From assembly GCF_947488185.1 (NCBI RefSeq), contig NZ_CANKYM010000001.1, positions 372,001 to 436,000 of the forward strand: a DNA stretch of 64,000 bases, read 5' to 3'. The stretch comes from an uncultured Roseobacter sp. Lineage in GTDB: Bacteria; Pseudomonadota; Alphaproteobacteria; Rhodobacterales; Rhodobacteraceae. The first letter of the stretch is position 1, and every line of letters begins with the position of its first letter. Below, in pieces: positions 1 to 7,349 of the stretch. The notes beneath the pieces were generated by a model, which ran no database searches, had not been told where the DNA came from, and saw only the letters and a program-made list of their open reading frames with translations. The translations under genes were made by a program, and so were the position numbers.

Positions 1-1083
1 TCAGGTTGGCTTGCCCGCGTCGCGGCCACAGTGCGGCTGGCGCGCAAATCGGGAGCGATCAATGCCAAACTCAGCCAAGACGCCTGGACCTCAGCCAAGC
101 GTGCTGATCCGGACTTAGTCGTTTTCCACCCCAAAGTGATGGCAGCGCCACACATCGCCGAAGCACTGGGCATTCCGGCAGTGATGGGACTCCTCCAACC
201 GATGATTGTACCAACGGCGGCCTTTCCACCGACCGGCCTGCCGGACCTGCCGGTCCCAGGCTACAACAGGTTTGGCTACAGACTTGTGAAAGCATCCTAT
301 GCCGCGTTCAGATCATCCATGAACCGCTTTCGGAAAGAGGCTCTCGGGCTCGCTCCCATACGTCGCGGGCAAGATGTGCTACAACCACCTGGTGCAGCGA
401 TCACAAAAGCTCTGCACGCCGTCAGTCCAAGTGTTCTGCCAAGACCAAGCGACTGGTCCCCGACCGCTGTCGTCACCGGATACTGGTTTCTGCACGCCAC
501 CGAGCGCTATACCCCACCCGAGGATCTGGCGCGGTTTTTGGCATCTGGCCCTCCTCCCGTCTATGTTGGCTTCGGAAGCATGACATCCGAAGATGCAGAG
601 CGGCTCTTTCAGGTTGTGTCTAAGGCTTTGAAACAGGCCGGCGTACGCGGTGTCGTCGGATCAGGATGGGCAGGCTTGAAAACGGAACCGGTAGAAGGCG
701 TCATCACCATTCCTTCAGTGCCGCACGAATGGCTCTTTCCGCAGATGGCGGCTGTCGTACATCATGGAGGAGCGGGAACGACGGCACAGGGTTTTCGCGC
801 CGGTGTTTCTTGCGTGATCTGTCCGTTTATCGGCGATCAACCTGGCTGGGCGAAAAAGAGCATCGCGCTTGGTGTCGGTGCGCAACCCGTCCCGCGCAAG
901 AAACTCACGGTAGGCCGTCTGGCGCATTCAATTCACCTTGCAGCGACAGATCCGGCTCTGCGCCGCAACGCGAATGCCCTGGCACAACACCTGCGCAAGG
1001 AGGATGGTGTGGCCGCGGCGGTGGCCGAAATTGAAGAATGCCTGCCTGCTTCGAACGTCCGCCAGCAAGAAGAGACAGTCTGA
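1..1083 (+). CDS. GT1 UDP-glycosyltransferase, sterol 3-glucosyltransferase-like, 5' partial
   Basis: The reading frame is open from the first base of the window, so the N-terminal acceptor-binding part is missing. The first possible start inside the window is a GTG at 31, but no ribosome binding site decides it. The C-terminal half is a GT-B nucleotide-sugar domain. A VYVGFGSM segment begins it, and a [13 protein letters not shown] motif followed by [10 protein letters not shown] and a GVG turn is the UDP-sugar binding signature of the UGT51/UGT80 sterol glucosyltransferase and macrolide glycosyltransferase group. It probably moves a hexose from a UDP sugar to a lipid or small hydrophobic acceptor in the cytoplasm. 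The acceptor cannot be read from the sequence. The family is clear; sterol specificity is not. Confidence 0.8.
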   Translation, partial: SGWLARVAATVRLARKSGAINAKLSQDAWTSAKRADPDLVVFHPKVMAAPHIAEALGIPAVMGLLQPMIVPTAAFPPTGLPDLPVPGYNRFGYRLVKASYAAFRSSMNRFRKEALGLAPIRRGQDVLQPPGAAITKALHAVSPSVLPRPSDWSPTAVVTGYWFLHATERYTPPEDLARFLASGPPPVYVGFGSMTSEDAERLFQVVSKALKQAGVRGVVGSGWAGLKTEPVEGVITIPSVPHEWLFPQMAAVVHHGGAGTTAQGFRAGVSCVICPFIGDQPGWAKKSIALGVGAQPVPRKKLTVGRLAHSIHLAATDPALRRNANALAQHLRKEDGVAAAVAEIEECLPASNVRQQEETV

Positions 1084-1107
1084 CCCCGCCCGCGGGGGCC
1101 TCTTTCA
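1084..1107 (+). terminator. weak hairpin after the glycosyltransferase
   Basis: CCCCG at 1084-1088 can pair with CGGGG at 1093-1097, and CTCTTT follows at 1100-1105. The stem is short and the T run is broken, so this is only a candidate terminator. The rest of 1108-1349 shows no gene or clear repeat. Confidence 0.35.
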
Positions 1108-1349
1108 CGCCAGACCTCGCTTAAGCAGGATGTGCGCTTGTCGGCCATGCGGGCACTTGGGTTCATGGCCCGGGCCACGCCACCAGACGATCTACTGCCT
1201 CGGGGCCTCAATGCGATCCACTCAACAAATGCATCGCTACCGCACACTTCGCATCGGCCAAGCGACGCTGCAGGCCCGAATATCATCCGATGCGCTTGCG
1301 CTATCCCCACGGAACAGCGTCCGTGCCTGCGCCATGGCCACGGACATTG

Positions 1350-1946
1350 TTAACTCGCGCGGTACGGCTCTTCCTGCACCACGTGGCCGAGAACCATCTT
1401 GATAAAGAGGCACGGGATGAACCATTCCAACCCAGTTCCGAGCGGCAGGAGAAGTTGGTTTCCCAGCAGAGCGAGGACCGTTAGCGCGGTCGCGCAGGCG
1501 CGGCGCAGATAGAGCGGAAATGCCAGCACGCCCGCGACGCTGGCCAGAAGCAGGGCGTACCAGACCGCTGCATTCAGCAGGCTGCCCTGAAAGAAATACG
1601 CCACGATGATCGGGTGGACATGAATCGCGGTGAAAAGCATCGGGGTCTTCGCCAATCGTGCGTTCAAACCTTCGCCCGTTTGCAGGCCCGTGTGATAAAA
1701 GCGCTTGCACGAGTTGAGCATATTGGCAACCGCTCCTCCCGCGATATCAAAGGCGAAAAAGGCAAGCAAAGCGATCCGCCATCCGTCGGCAATGGGCACA
1801 TCACGATAGTGATCCGCCATCAGAATGATCGCCGTGAACAACGTTGCCATACTGTAGGCCAGCACGCGTTCGGCCAGCGTTGCCCCTGTTCCGCAAAGCG
1901 GGTCTGTCCCGCCGGAGTAGGTCCAACGTATGGGTGCGGTCTGCAT
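1350..1946 (-). CDS. multi-pass membrane protein of unknown function
   Basis: About 198 residues with roughly five hydrophobic segments that look like transmembrane helices. I do not recognise the family. An IHVHP motif lies just before the third long hydrophobic stretch, and an FDIAGG...NSCKRFYH segment sits at the membrane edge, so a metal or haem ligand role is possible but only inferred. The start at 1946 is chosen because an AAGGGA element lies just upstream; in-frame ATG codons at 1979 and 2003 would add 11 or 19 residues without a better ribosome site. It is transcribed away from the TetR gene, with two matching inverted repeats between them, so it is the likely target of that regulator. 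Confidence 0.6.
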   Translation of the reverse strand: MQTAPIRWTYSGGTDPLCGTGATLAERVLAYSMATLFTAIILMADHYRDVPIADGWRIALLAFFAFDIAGGAVANMLNSCKRFYHTGLQTGEGLNARLAKTPMLFTAIHVHPIIVAYFFQGSLLNAAVWYALLLASVAGVLAFPLYLRRACATALTVLALLGNQLLLPLGTGLEWFIPCLFIKMVLGHVVQEEPYRAS

Positions 1947-2047
1947 ATCTGTCCCTTCTGTGTCTCTGGCACCGATCATTCCGTTGTGCGGCATTCTCGC
2001 CACCCCCCGAATATGGTCACCCGGTTACATGTAAGGGTGAATTATTA

Positions 2048-2097
2048 TGACCAGACAGTCATTAAAAGTAGGTGCGACAATAATGACCATGCGGTCA
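2048..2097. promoter_or_regulatory. two candidate TetR operator sites
   Basis: Two 14-base inverted repeats share the form TGACC-N4-RGTCA. The first is at 2048-2061 (the right arm has A where the perfect arm has G) and the second, perfect, is at 2084-2097. Their centres are 36 bases apart. They lie between the divergent membrane-protein and TetR genes, where an autoregulatory TetR dimer normally binds. A third element, TCACCC at 2017-2022 paired with GGGTGA at 2035-2040 around the palindrome TTACATGTAA (2025-2034), lies nearer the membrane-protein gene and may be a different site. Confidence 0.6.
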
Positions 2098-2148
2098 CAA
2101 TAAACCGCGTCTATGGTATCGACGAGCTGAAGCGAGGACAAAAGCCCA

Positions 2149-2757
2149 ATGCCGAAGATCGTCGATAAGGCAAAAATGAGAAATGACATCCTCGATGCTG
2201 CTATGTGTGCGTTTGCAGAAAAAGGGTATCATGCGACCTCCGTCAGTGACGTTGCGGTGGCAGCCGGTCTCGCGAAAGGCACGCTGTATATTTATTTCGA
2301 CAGCAAGGAGGCGATGACAACAGCGATTGTTGATCGGCATTTTGCAACCCTTGAGGATCAGATCGCGTGCGGGGTGACCTGCAGCACGTTGGATGCCTTT
2401 CTGGAAGATCTCCATCGGACGATGGACATACCGGCAGAGCAGGCATCCTTCCATCGGGTATTCTTCGAGGTCTTCGGGCCCAGCTTCGCCTCGGAGGCGT
2501 TCACAGCACATGTGGCGCGGTTTTTTGAGGGACTCGGTGCGCATTACGCAAAGCAGATCGCCCATCTTCAAGAATTGGGAGAGATTGCGGGCCATTACCA
2601 CGCCGCCTCTATCGGTCGCATGCTGGCCAGCATGATGGACGGGGCAGTGTTGCACAGAGGGTTATTCGATATCTCTCAACGACGACATCGGCGCATGATC
2701 CAAGAGACCCTTGCGATGCTGCGCGCAGGTCTTCGGTCATCTCCAAACAGGGCATGA
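2149..2757 (+). CDS. TetR/AcrR family transcriptional regulator
   Basis: 202 residues. The N-terminal third is a canonical TetR helix-turn-helix: ILDAAMCAFAEKGYHATSV, then the recognition part AGLAKGTLYIYFDSKE at about residues 40-55. The C-terminal two thirds is a poorly conserved helical ligand domain, so the inducer cannot be predicted. A GAGGAC element lies about ten bases before the ATG. It is divergent from a membrane protein, and two TGACC-N4-RGTCA repeats lie between them. A small membrane protein and an SRPBCC-like lipid-binding-fold protein follow on the same strand, suggesting a local module for a hydrophobic compound. That functional link is inference. Confidence 0.9.
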   Translation: MPKIVDKAKMRNDILDAAMCAFAEKGYHATSVSDVAVAAGLAKGTLYIYFDSKEAMTTAIVDRHFATLEDQIACGVTCSTLDAFLEDLHRTMDIPAEQASFHRVFFEVFGPSFASEAFTAHVARFFEGLGAHYAKQIAHLQELGEIAGHYHAASIGRMLASMMDGAVLHRGLFDISQRRHRRMIQETLAMLRAGLRSSPNRA

Positions 2758-2844
2758 GTGGCCCCCGAATAGCCCAGCCAGTCTATCCCGGTCGCACCCG
2801 CGGCCCGAACAGTCCTTGCAAACATCCGATGAGGGAGTGATCAC

Positions 2845-3231
2845 TTGAATATCTGGGTTCTTTGCGTCGCCTGCATCACGCTGATCGCGTTCTTTGCGCA
2901 TGTCATTGTAGGCACAAAGGAAACGGCTACCCTTGCCCCGAGAACGGCAGACGAGAAACGGACCACGAACTGGGTTCAGGCAATGTGCGTGTTTCAAATG
3001 CTGTCCGTTGATCTGCTGGTTGTGGCTGTGACTCTTTTTGCCATCGCCTTTATCGACATCGGACCGCTGGAGCGCCCGGCGACGCTATTGCTGAGCCTGC
3101 TGTTCTTCATCTGGGGCCTGGTCTGGGTTGTTCAGATGAAGTGGCTCAACCGCCCTGCAGTCACCCTGTGGAGGCTGCCTCACTGGGTCGTCTGGTTTTT
3201 CTGCTCGGCGCTGCTCTACCTTGGGGGTTGA
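2845..3231 (+). CDS. small four-helix membrane protein, unknown
   Basis: 128 residues with a TTG start chosen because GAGGGA lies at 2831-2836 with ideal spacing and no ATG fits. Four hydrophobic segments are visible (about residues 3-20, 48-70, 78-100 and 108-127), with a charged loop GTKETATLAPRTADEKR between the first and second. It lies 87 bases after the TetR gene and may be cotranscribed with it. I do not recognise a family and assign no function. Confidence 0.55.
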   Translation: MNIWVLCVACITLIAFFAHVIVGTKETATLAPRTADEKRTTNWVQAMCVFQMLSVDLLVVAVTLFAIAFIDIGPLERPATLLLSLLFFIWGLVWVVQMKWLNRPAVTLWRLPHWVVWFFCSALLYLGG

Positions 3232-3366
3232 GATGCGAGACGATCAAATGCGCAAGGCAAGCAGCTTTGATCTCTGCCCTGGCTACCGAAACAGTAGCCC
3301 GTTTCGAACTGGACGGTGCGTATGCGGACATCCAATGCATTGCCCAAAGAGCCTGCTACGGAACAC

Positions 3367-3807
3367 ATGAAAAGGATCACGGTTCAAAACGAATACCCCG
3401 TTTGCGCGGCGCGGCTATGGGCTTTGGCGACCAGTTACGCCGCTTTGCACGACGTGATGACGGGTCTCGCCACATTCGAGGGGTTGCCAAATGGACGCAC
3501 GCGGACAGGCCAGCGTTTGGAGATCACGGTATCACTCTTCGGAAAGCTGCCTAAACAACCATACTTCATAGAAATTCTGGAATGCGACGATCTCGCGCTG
3601 ATCCTGCGCTCAGCGGAGCATGGAGCCGGCGTGAAAACCTGGCTGCACACGCTGACCGTCACTGAAACAGAAGCAGGTAGTCGGCTACAAGACCAGATCG
3701 ACATAGACGCGGGAACACTAACGCCCGCGTTTGCGCTCTGGGCCAAGTACCTGTACCACGCACGCCACAAGCCCAGGCTGCGTTTGCTGGAAAATGGACG
3801 ATACTGA
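3367..3807 (+). CDS. SRPBCC-like protein (START/polyketide cyclase fold), tentative
   Basis: About 146 residues if it starts at the ATG at 3367. A GTG at 3316 would add 17 residues of poor coding character. The order of features resembles SRPBCC proteins: an opening strand with a conserved proline and residues for a long helix (YPVCAARLWALAT), a G-rich loop, a middle block of beta strands, a W-L-H-T-L-T-V strand, and a final amphipathic helix ending in RHKPRLRLL. Such proteins bind hydrophobic ligands in a deep cavity. The match is by overall pattern only; no catalytic motif decides a reaction. It is 135 bases downstream of the small membrane protein. Confidence 0.5.
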   Translation: MKRITVQNEYPVCAARLWALATSYAALHDVMTGLATFEGLPNGRTRTGQRLEITVSLFGKLPKQPYFIEILECDDLALILRSAEHGAGVKTWLHTLTVTETEAGSRLQDQIDIDAGTLTPAFALWAKYLYHARHKPRLRLLENGRY

Positions 3808-3908
3808 TCTGCTATCGGGCCGGAGCGGTTGCAGCTGTACGAAGCGCCTCTTTCAATTGACAGCCGGGCAACCGGCGGAGCGACGATTGAGATCCCCCCA
3901 CCAGCCTA

Positions 3909-4361
3909 TCAGCGTTTCAAACGCATCTGGGCAGTCTCGAAAGGCAGCCCCTCATCATCCGTCGCTCTTCTGGAGAGTTCCGCGAAACCAAGCGCTTTGT
4001 AGAAAGCGAGCGCCTGAGCGTTGTCGGTGTAGACCTCCAACAGCAGTTGATCCCTCCCTTCAAAGGCGTGCGCGACCAGCGCTCGCCCGGTCCCTTGTCC
4101 CTGCTGATGCGGTGCGACAAACAGCCCGCCAATGAAATTGGCCATCAGGCTGACAAAGCCTACTGGCTCACCTGATCGACAAGCCACCCACGTCTCGGCA
4201 GCAGGCAGATAGTGTGTCTCAACGAGCTTGCGCTGCCCGCGCAGGCGGTTTTCGCCGATAAAGGCGTGCCCCGAGAGGGAGGCGTCAAGCCAGATGGTCG
4301 ATAGCTTCTCAAGATCCGTTGCCGCATTATAGGCACGGATGTGTAACGCCATGTTTTCCAT
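3909..4361 (-). CDS. GNAT N-acetyltransferase, YjaB-like
   Basis: 150 residues covering a single GNAT domain. The acetyl-CoA binding signature is V-A-P-H-Q-Q-G-Q-G-T-G-R-A-L at about residues 82-95 (the Q/RxxGxG/A loop), and the C-terminal strand and helix have the usual NAQALAFYKALGF ending. Length and layout match the YjaB group. The substrate is unknown; YjaB-type enzymes acetylate small amines or protein lysines. The start at 4361 has AGGA about six bases upstream; a second ATG lies three codons later. It stands alone on the minus strand. Confidence 0.85.
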   Translation of the reverse strand: MENMALHIRAYNAATDLEKLSTIWLDASLSGHAFIGENRLRGQRKLVETHYLPAAETWVACRSGEPVGFVSLMANFIGGLFVAPHQQGQGTGRALVAHAFEGRDQLLLEVYTDNAQALAFYKALGFAELSRRATDDEGLPFETAQMRLKR

Positions 4362-4877
4362 GATAATCCTGAAGTTACTTATGCGAACAGAAACAGCGCC
4401 TGTGCGACGCTGAAGAACACCGCAATATGCGGTTCAACTATGACTTCTGTGCATAAATCTCCTTCTGCAATTACAGTTGGGATATCGCTTAAGTCCAATG
4501 GCGACAAGAACGGCACAATGCCCATGGGTAAAAGCCGCTGTTTTTCCGGGTTGTCCGCCTTGGTTAAAGCCCTTCGTCGAGATTGAGCTTTGTTCTAACT
4601 TCCACGCGACACGCCACGTTCTAGACGATCCGCCCTCCGAAATCGCACGCACGGATACAGAGATTTTCGAGGCGATCCCCGCGGCGTTCCCGGTCGAGAC
4701 TGCACTTGAAGACGCTCGACCATGAGGCAGAAACGCAGAAGAGTTCACTGCGATTTCCCAAAACGGTCGCTCGATACTGGGCAGGACTGGCGTGATACAG
4801 ATGTCGGATTTTCCAAACAGCTAAAGTGCTGGCTTGGACCTAAAGCGCACGTAAAAACAATCCCGGCGGACGATGGG
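4362..4877. other. 516-base stretch without a recognisable gene
   Basis: Short open frames exist on both strands (about 104 codons at 4434-4748 minus and 82 codons at 4477-4725 plus), but neither has a convincing ribosome site, domain or hydrophobic pattern. The plus frame has protein-like composition near its end, so a decayed gene fragment is possible. I see no hairpin terminator, tRNA or tandem repeat here. Confidence 0.5.
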
Positions 4878-6407
4878 TTAAACAGTCTCTCCCGTCTCCA
4901 GTTTCTTCAGAAAGTCCTCTGCCTCGGCAATCACCGTTTCGCGTTTGCAGTCATCCATTCGGTCCCACGTGCGATACATGTTTCCCATCCGCGCATTCCC
5001 TTTGAACCGATCCCGATGGCGGTTCAGGAAATGCCAGTAGAGCAAGTTGAATGGGCACGCCCCTTCTCCGGTTTTCTGGCTCACTGAATAGGCGCAGCCT
5101 TTGCAGTAATCCGACATCCGGTTGATATAGGCACCACTCGACACGTAAGGCTTTGATGCGATGATCCCACCATCGGCGAACTGGCTCATACCAACGGTGT
5201 TGGGTGCCTCCACCCATTCGAAAGCGTCCATGTAGACGGCCAGATACCATGCGTGCACCTGATACGGGTCAATCCCGGCCAGCAGTGCGAAATTCCCCGT
5301 GATCATAAGACGCTGAATGTGGTGCGCATAGGCCTCCGCCCGGGTTTGCTCCACGGCTTTAGACAAACACCGCATCTGCGTCTCGCCGCCCCAGAAAAGC
5401 GCGGGCAGATCGCGATCATGTCCCAGCACATTGCGGTCCGGATAGTCGGGCCCTTCCAGAAAGTAGATGCCCCGCATGTACTCACGCCAACCGATGATCT
5501 GGCGAATGAACCCCTCGGCGGCATTGATGGGGACATCACCAGCATCATAGGCCTCCGCCACCTTTTCACAGACCTCAAGCGGGTCCAGCAGACCAATGTT
5601 GATATAGGCAGAGATGACCGCGTGATAGAGAAACCGATTGTCAGCCAGCATCGCATCCTGATAGTCGCCGAACTTTGGCAGTGCCTTTGAAATGAAATGG
5701 CTCAGCGCCCGCCGCGCCTCTCCCTGTGTGGTCGCAAACCAGAAGGGATGCAGATCGCCGAAGTGCGCTCCAAAGCGCGCCTCCACCAGTGCCAGGACCT
5801 CCTCGACCACCTCATCCGGTGTGAACTGCATGGGTCCCCCAAAACCCACATCATCCGGCGCGGGTTTGCGGTTTTCGTGATCAAAGTTCCACTTGCCGCC
5901 AACCGGTTTGTCCCCGTCCATCAATAAGCCGGTCTTGCGTCGCATTTCGCGGTAAAAATACTCCATGCGCAGCTGCTTGCGCCCTTCAGCCCAGCGTTCG
6001 AACTCCTGATGTGAGGCGATAAACCGATCGTCCTGCAGAATGTGGGTCTTGATAGGCGCATGTTTGAGTTTTTCGATCAGGCGCCACTCACCGGGCTCGG
6101 TCACAAGCACTTCTGCCGCCCCTGTCTCCTCGGCGCGCCGCAGCAACTCGCCAACGATGGAGCCCGCGTTCTGACTGTCGTCCAACTGGGTGTAACGCAC
6201 GTCCCAGCCCTCTTCCCCGAGGGTCGCTGCGAACTTGCGCATGGCAGCAAAGATCAGCGCGATCTTCTTGGGATGGTGCTGGACGTAATCAGTCTCCTCG
6301 GCGACCTCGGCCATAACGACCACGTCACGCGAACGATCTGCCTGTTGCAGCGCACTGAGGCCAGCGGTCAACTGATCCCCCAGCACCAAAACGAGACGGC
6401 TCACCAT
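4878..6407 (-). CDS. cryptochrome/photolyase-related protein with iron-sulfur cluster (FeS-BCP, PhrB/CryB type)
   Basis: 509 residues, the usual length of the prokaryotic FeS cryptochrome/photolyase family. The N-terminal Rossmann-like domain begins LVLVLGDQLTAGL, and the C-terminal helical FAD domain contains QIIGWREYMRG and the ITGNFALLAG block. Four cysteines fit the [4Fe-4S] ligands of Agrobacterium PhrB: Cys347, then Cys435-X2-Cys438-X12-Cys451 in DYCKGCAYSV and GACPF. Such proteins repair (6-4) photoproducts or act as blue-light regulators (Rhodobacter CryB) and use a lumazine antenna. The start at 6407 is chosen because family proteins begin at this LVLVLGD strand; the frame continues upstream only into the coding region of the preceding gene. 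The ATG lies inside the 3' end of the SDR gene (7-base overlap), so the two are translationally coupled. Confidence 0.92.
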   Translation of the reverse strand: MVSRLVLVLGDQLTAGLSALQQADRSRDVVVMAEVAEETDYVQHHPKKIALIFAAMRKFAATLGEEGWDVRYTQLDDSQNAGSIVGELLRRAEETGAAEVLVTEPGEWRLIEKLKHAPIKTHILQDDRFIASHQEFERWAEGRKQLRMEYFYREMRRKTGLLMDGDKPVGGKWNFDHENRKPAPDDVGFGGPMQFTPDEVVEEVLALVEARFGAHFGDLHPFWFATTQGEARRALSHFISKALPKFGDYQDAMLADNRFLYHAVISAYINIGLLDPLEVCEKVAEAYDAGDVPINAAEGFIRQIIGWREYMRGIYFLEGPDYPDRNVLGHDRDLPALFWGGETQMRCLSKAVEQTRAEAYAHHIQRLMITGNFALLAGIDPYQVHAWYLAVYMDAFEWVEAPNTVGMSQFADGGIIASKPYVSSGAYINRMSDYCKGCAYSVSQKTGEGACPFNLLYWHFLNRHRDRFKGNARMGNMYRTWDRMDDCKRETVIAEAEDFLKKLETGETV

Positions 6408-7066
6408 GGCACCGCCTCTCCTGCCCAATCGAAAAATTGACCGCTCTGCGCAGGTGTCAACGTATCCATCACACCCAGCAGGTTCTCCGCGGCAGCCTCC
6501 GGTGGCACAGAAGGATGCCGTCCCAAATACTTCTCGGTAAAGGGCGTAGCCACGGTGCCGGGATGCAGTGAAACACAAATGGCGTGGCTGTGCGTACGCG
6601 CCAGTTCGATGGCCGTTGTGTGCACGATCTGGTTTACCGCTGCCTTGGCGCTGCGGTAGCTCACCCAGCCGCCGATGCGGTTGTCGCCGATGGACCCGAC
6701 CCGTGCAGACAGCACGGCAAAGACCGATTTTCTGTCGCGGGGCAGCAAATCCGCCGCGTGCCGCAACACCAACGCAGGCCCCAGCGCATTTACGGCGAAC
6801 TGATCCATCATCGCCTTTCCGGTAACCGCCTTGATGGTCTTTTCCGGCGCGACACCGTCGATTTCCAATGCGCCGGTGGCAACAATCACCATATCGAACG
6901 GGCCGGCAAGTTGCTCCAAATGGTGGCTCACGACGCGCTCATCCGTGATGTCAAAGCCATCCGACGAGCGCGACAGGCCTGCCACATCATGGCCGCGTGC
7001 CGTGCAGGCCGTGGCAAGCGCCTGTCCAATTCCGCCGGAGGCACCAATAATCAATACTCTCTTCAT
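6401..7066 (-). CDS. short-chain dehydrogenase/reductase, C-factor-like
   Basis: 221 residues from the ATG at 7066, which directly precedes the Rossmann strand KRVLIIGASGGIGQAL. The NAD(P) loop GASGGIG, the catalytic S-Y-K set (Ser in VLSARVGSIGD, then YRSAKAA) and a PGTVATPF loop are all present. The compact length without a long C-terminal extension matches the CsgA/C-factor-like SDR group. The substrate is unknown. It overlaps the downstream photolyase gene, an arrangement consistent with shared expression; whether the enzyme acts on a pterin or lumazine-type compound is speculation. Confidence 0.88.
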   Translation of the reverse strand: MKRVLIIGASGGIGQALATACTARGHDVAGLSRSSDGFDITDERVVSHHLEQLAGPFDMVIVATGALEIDGVAPEKTIKAVTGKAMMDQFAVNALGPALVLRHAADLLPRDRKSVFAVLSARVGSIGDNRIGGWVSYRSAKAAVNQIVHTTAIELARTHSHAICVSLHPGTVATPFTEKYLGRHPSVPPEAAAENLLGVMDTLTPAQSGQFFDWAGEAVPW

Positions 7067-7157
7067 CGTCGGCGACCTAGTCGGGTAGATCGGCACTTCA
7101 ACCCCGTTCAACGCCCGCAATGCACTTGGGACGGTAAGCGACTTCTCAAAAAACCAC

Positions 7158-7186
7158 CTTCCCATTTGTGTCTGGCTGCGTATAAC
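7158..7186 (+). promoter_or_regulatory. candidate leuA leader promoter
   Basis: TATAAC at 7181-7186 is a good -10 box. A weak -35 candidate, CTTCCC at 7158-7163, lies 17 bases before it. Transcription would start near 7193-7195, almost at the ATG of the leader frame, which would make the leader mRNA leaderless. Confidence 0.4.
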
Positions 7187-7194
7187 TACCGGCA

Positions 7195-7272
7195 ATGGCA
7201 CCTGCTGCTCATATCATTTGCCCGCGCACTTCCTTGCGCCCTGCCGCCGCTCTGCTGCTAAGCCGCCTCTGA
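7195..7272 (+). CDS. putative leucine leader peptide upstream of leuA
   Basis: A 25-codon frame starting at ATG 7195 and ending at TGA 7270-7272. It carries three consecutive leucine codons (CTG CTG CTA, 7252-7260) close to its end and another leucine just before the stop. It has no ribosome binding site, but the -10 box ends eight bases before its ATG, so it may be leaderless, as is known for the trp leader peptide of some alphaproteobacteria. A strong hairpin begins six bases after the leucine codons. Together this looks like ribosome-mediated attenuation of leuA, but it is inferred from layout alone. Confidence 0.5.
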   Translation: MAPAAHIICPRTSLRPAAALLLSRL

Positions 7273-7301
7273 GCGTGCCCTTCGGCGCGCCCGCTCAGAG
7301 G
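7266..7301 (+). promoter_or_regulatory. leuA: hairpin between leader peptide and leuA
   Basis: CCTCTGAGCG at 7266-7275 pairs perfectly with CGCTCAGAGG at 7292-7301, and an inner GCC/GGC stem with a CTTC loop can form. The left arm overlaps the leader stop codon, so a ribosome stalled at the leucine codons would keep the arm open. No T run follows, so it is either a termination structure without a canonical tail or controls translation or stability. Confidence 0.55.
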
Positions 7302-7349
7302 GATGTGTCGCGCGCCAGGGAACATAGCAGAAAATCGAAAGAACCAGAC

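Noticed and set aside
6408..6578. N-terminal extension of the photolyase
   Set aside because: It would overlap the coding 3' end of the SDR gene, while the family N-terminus fits the ATG at 6407.
7218..7349. N-terminal extension of LeuA from an upstream TTG
   Set aside because: The extra 44 residues have no family match and would run through the leader hairpin; the ATG at 7350 gives the standard length.
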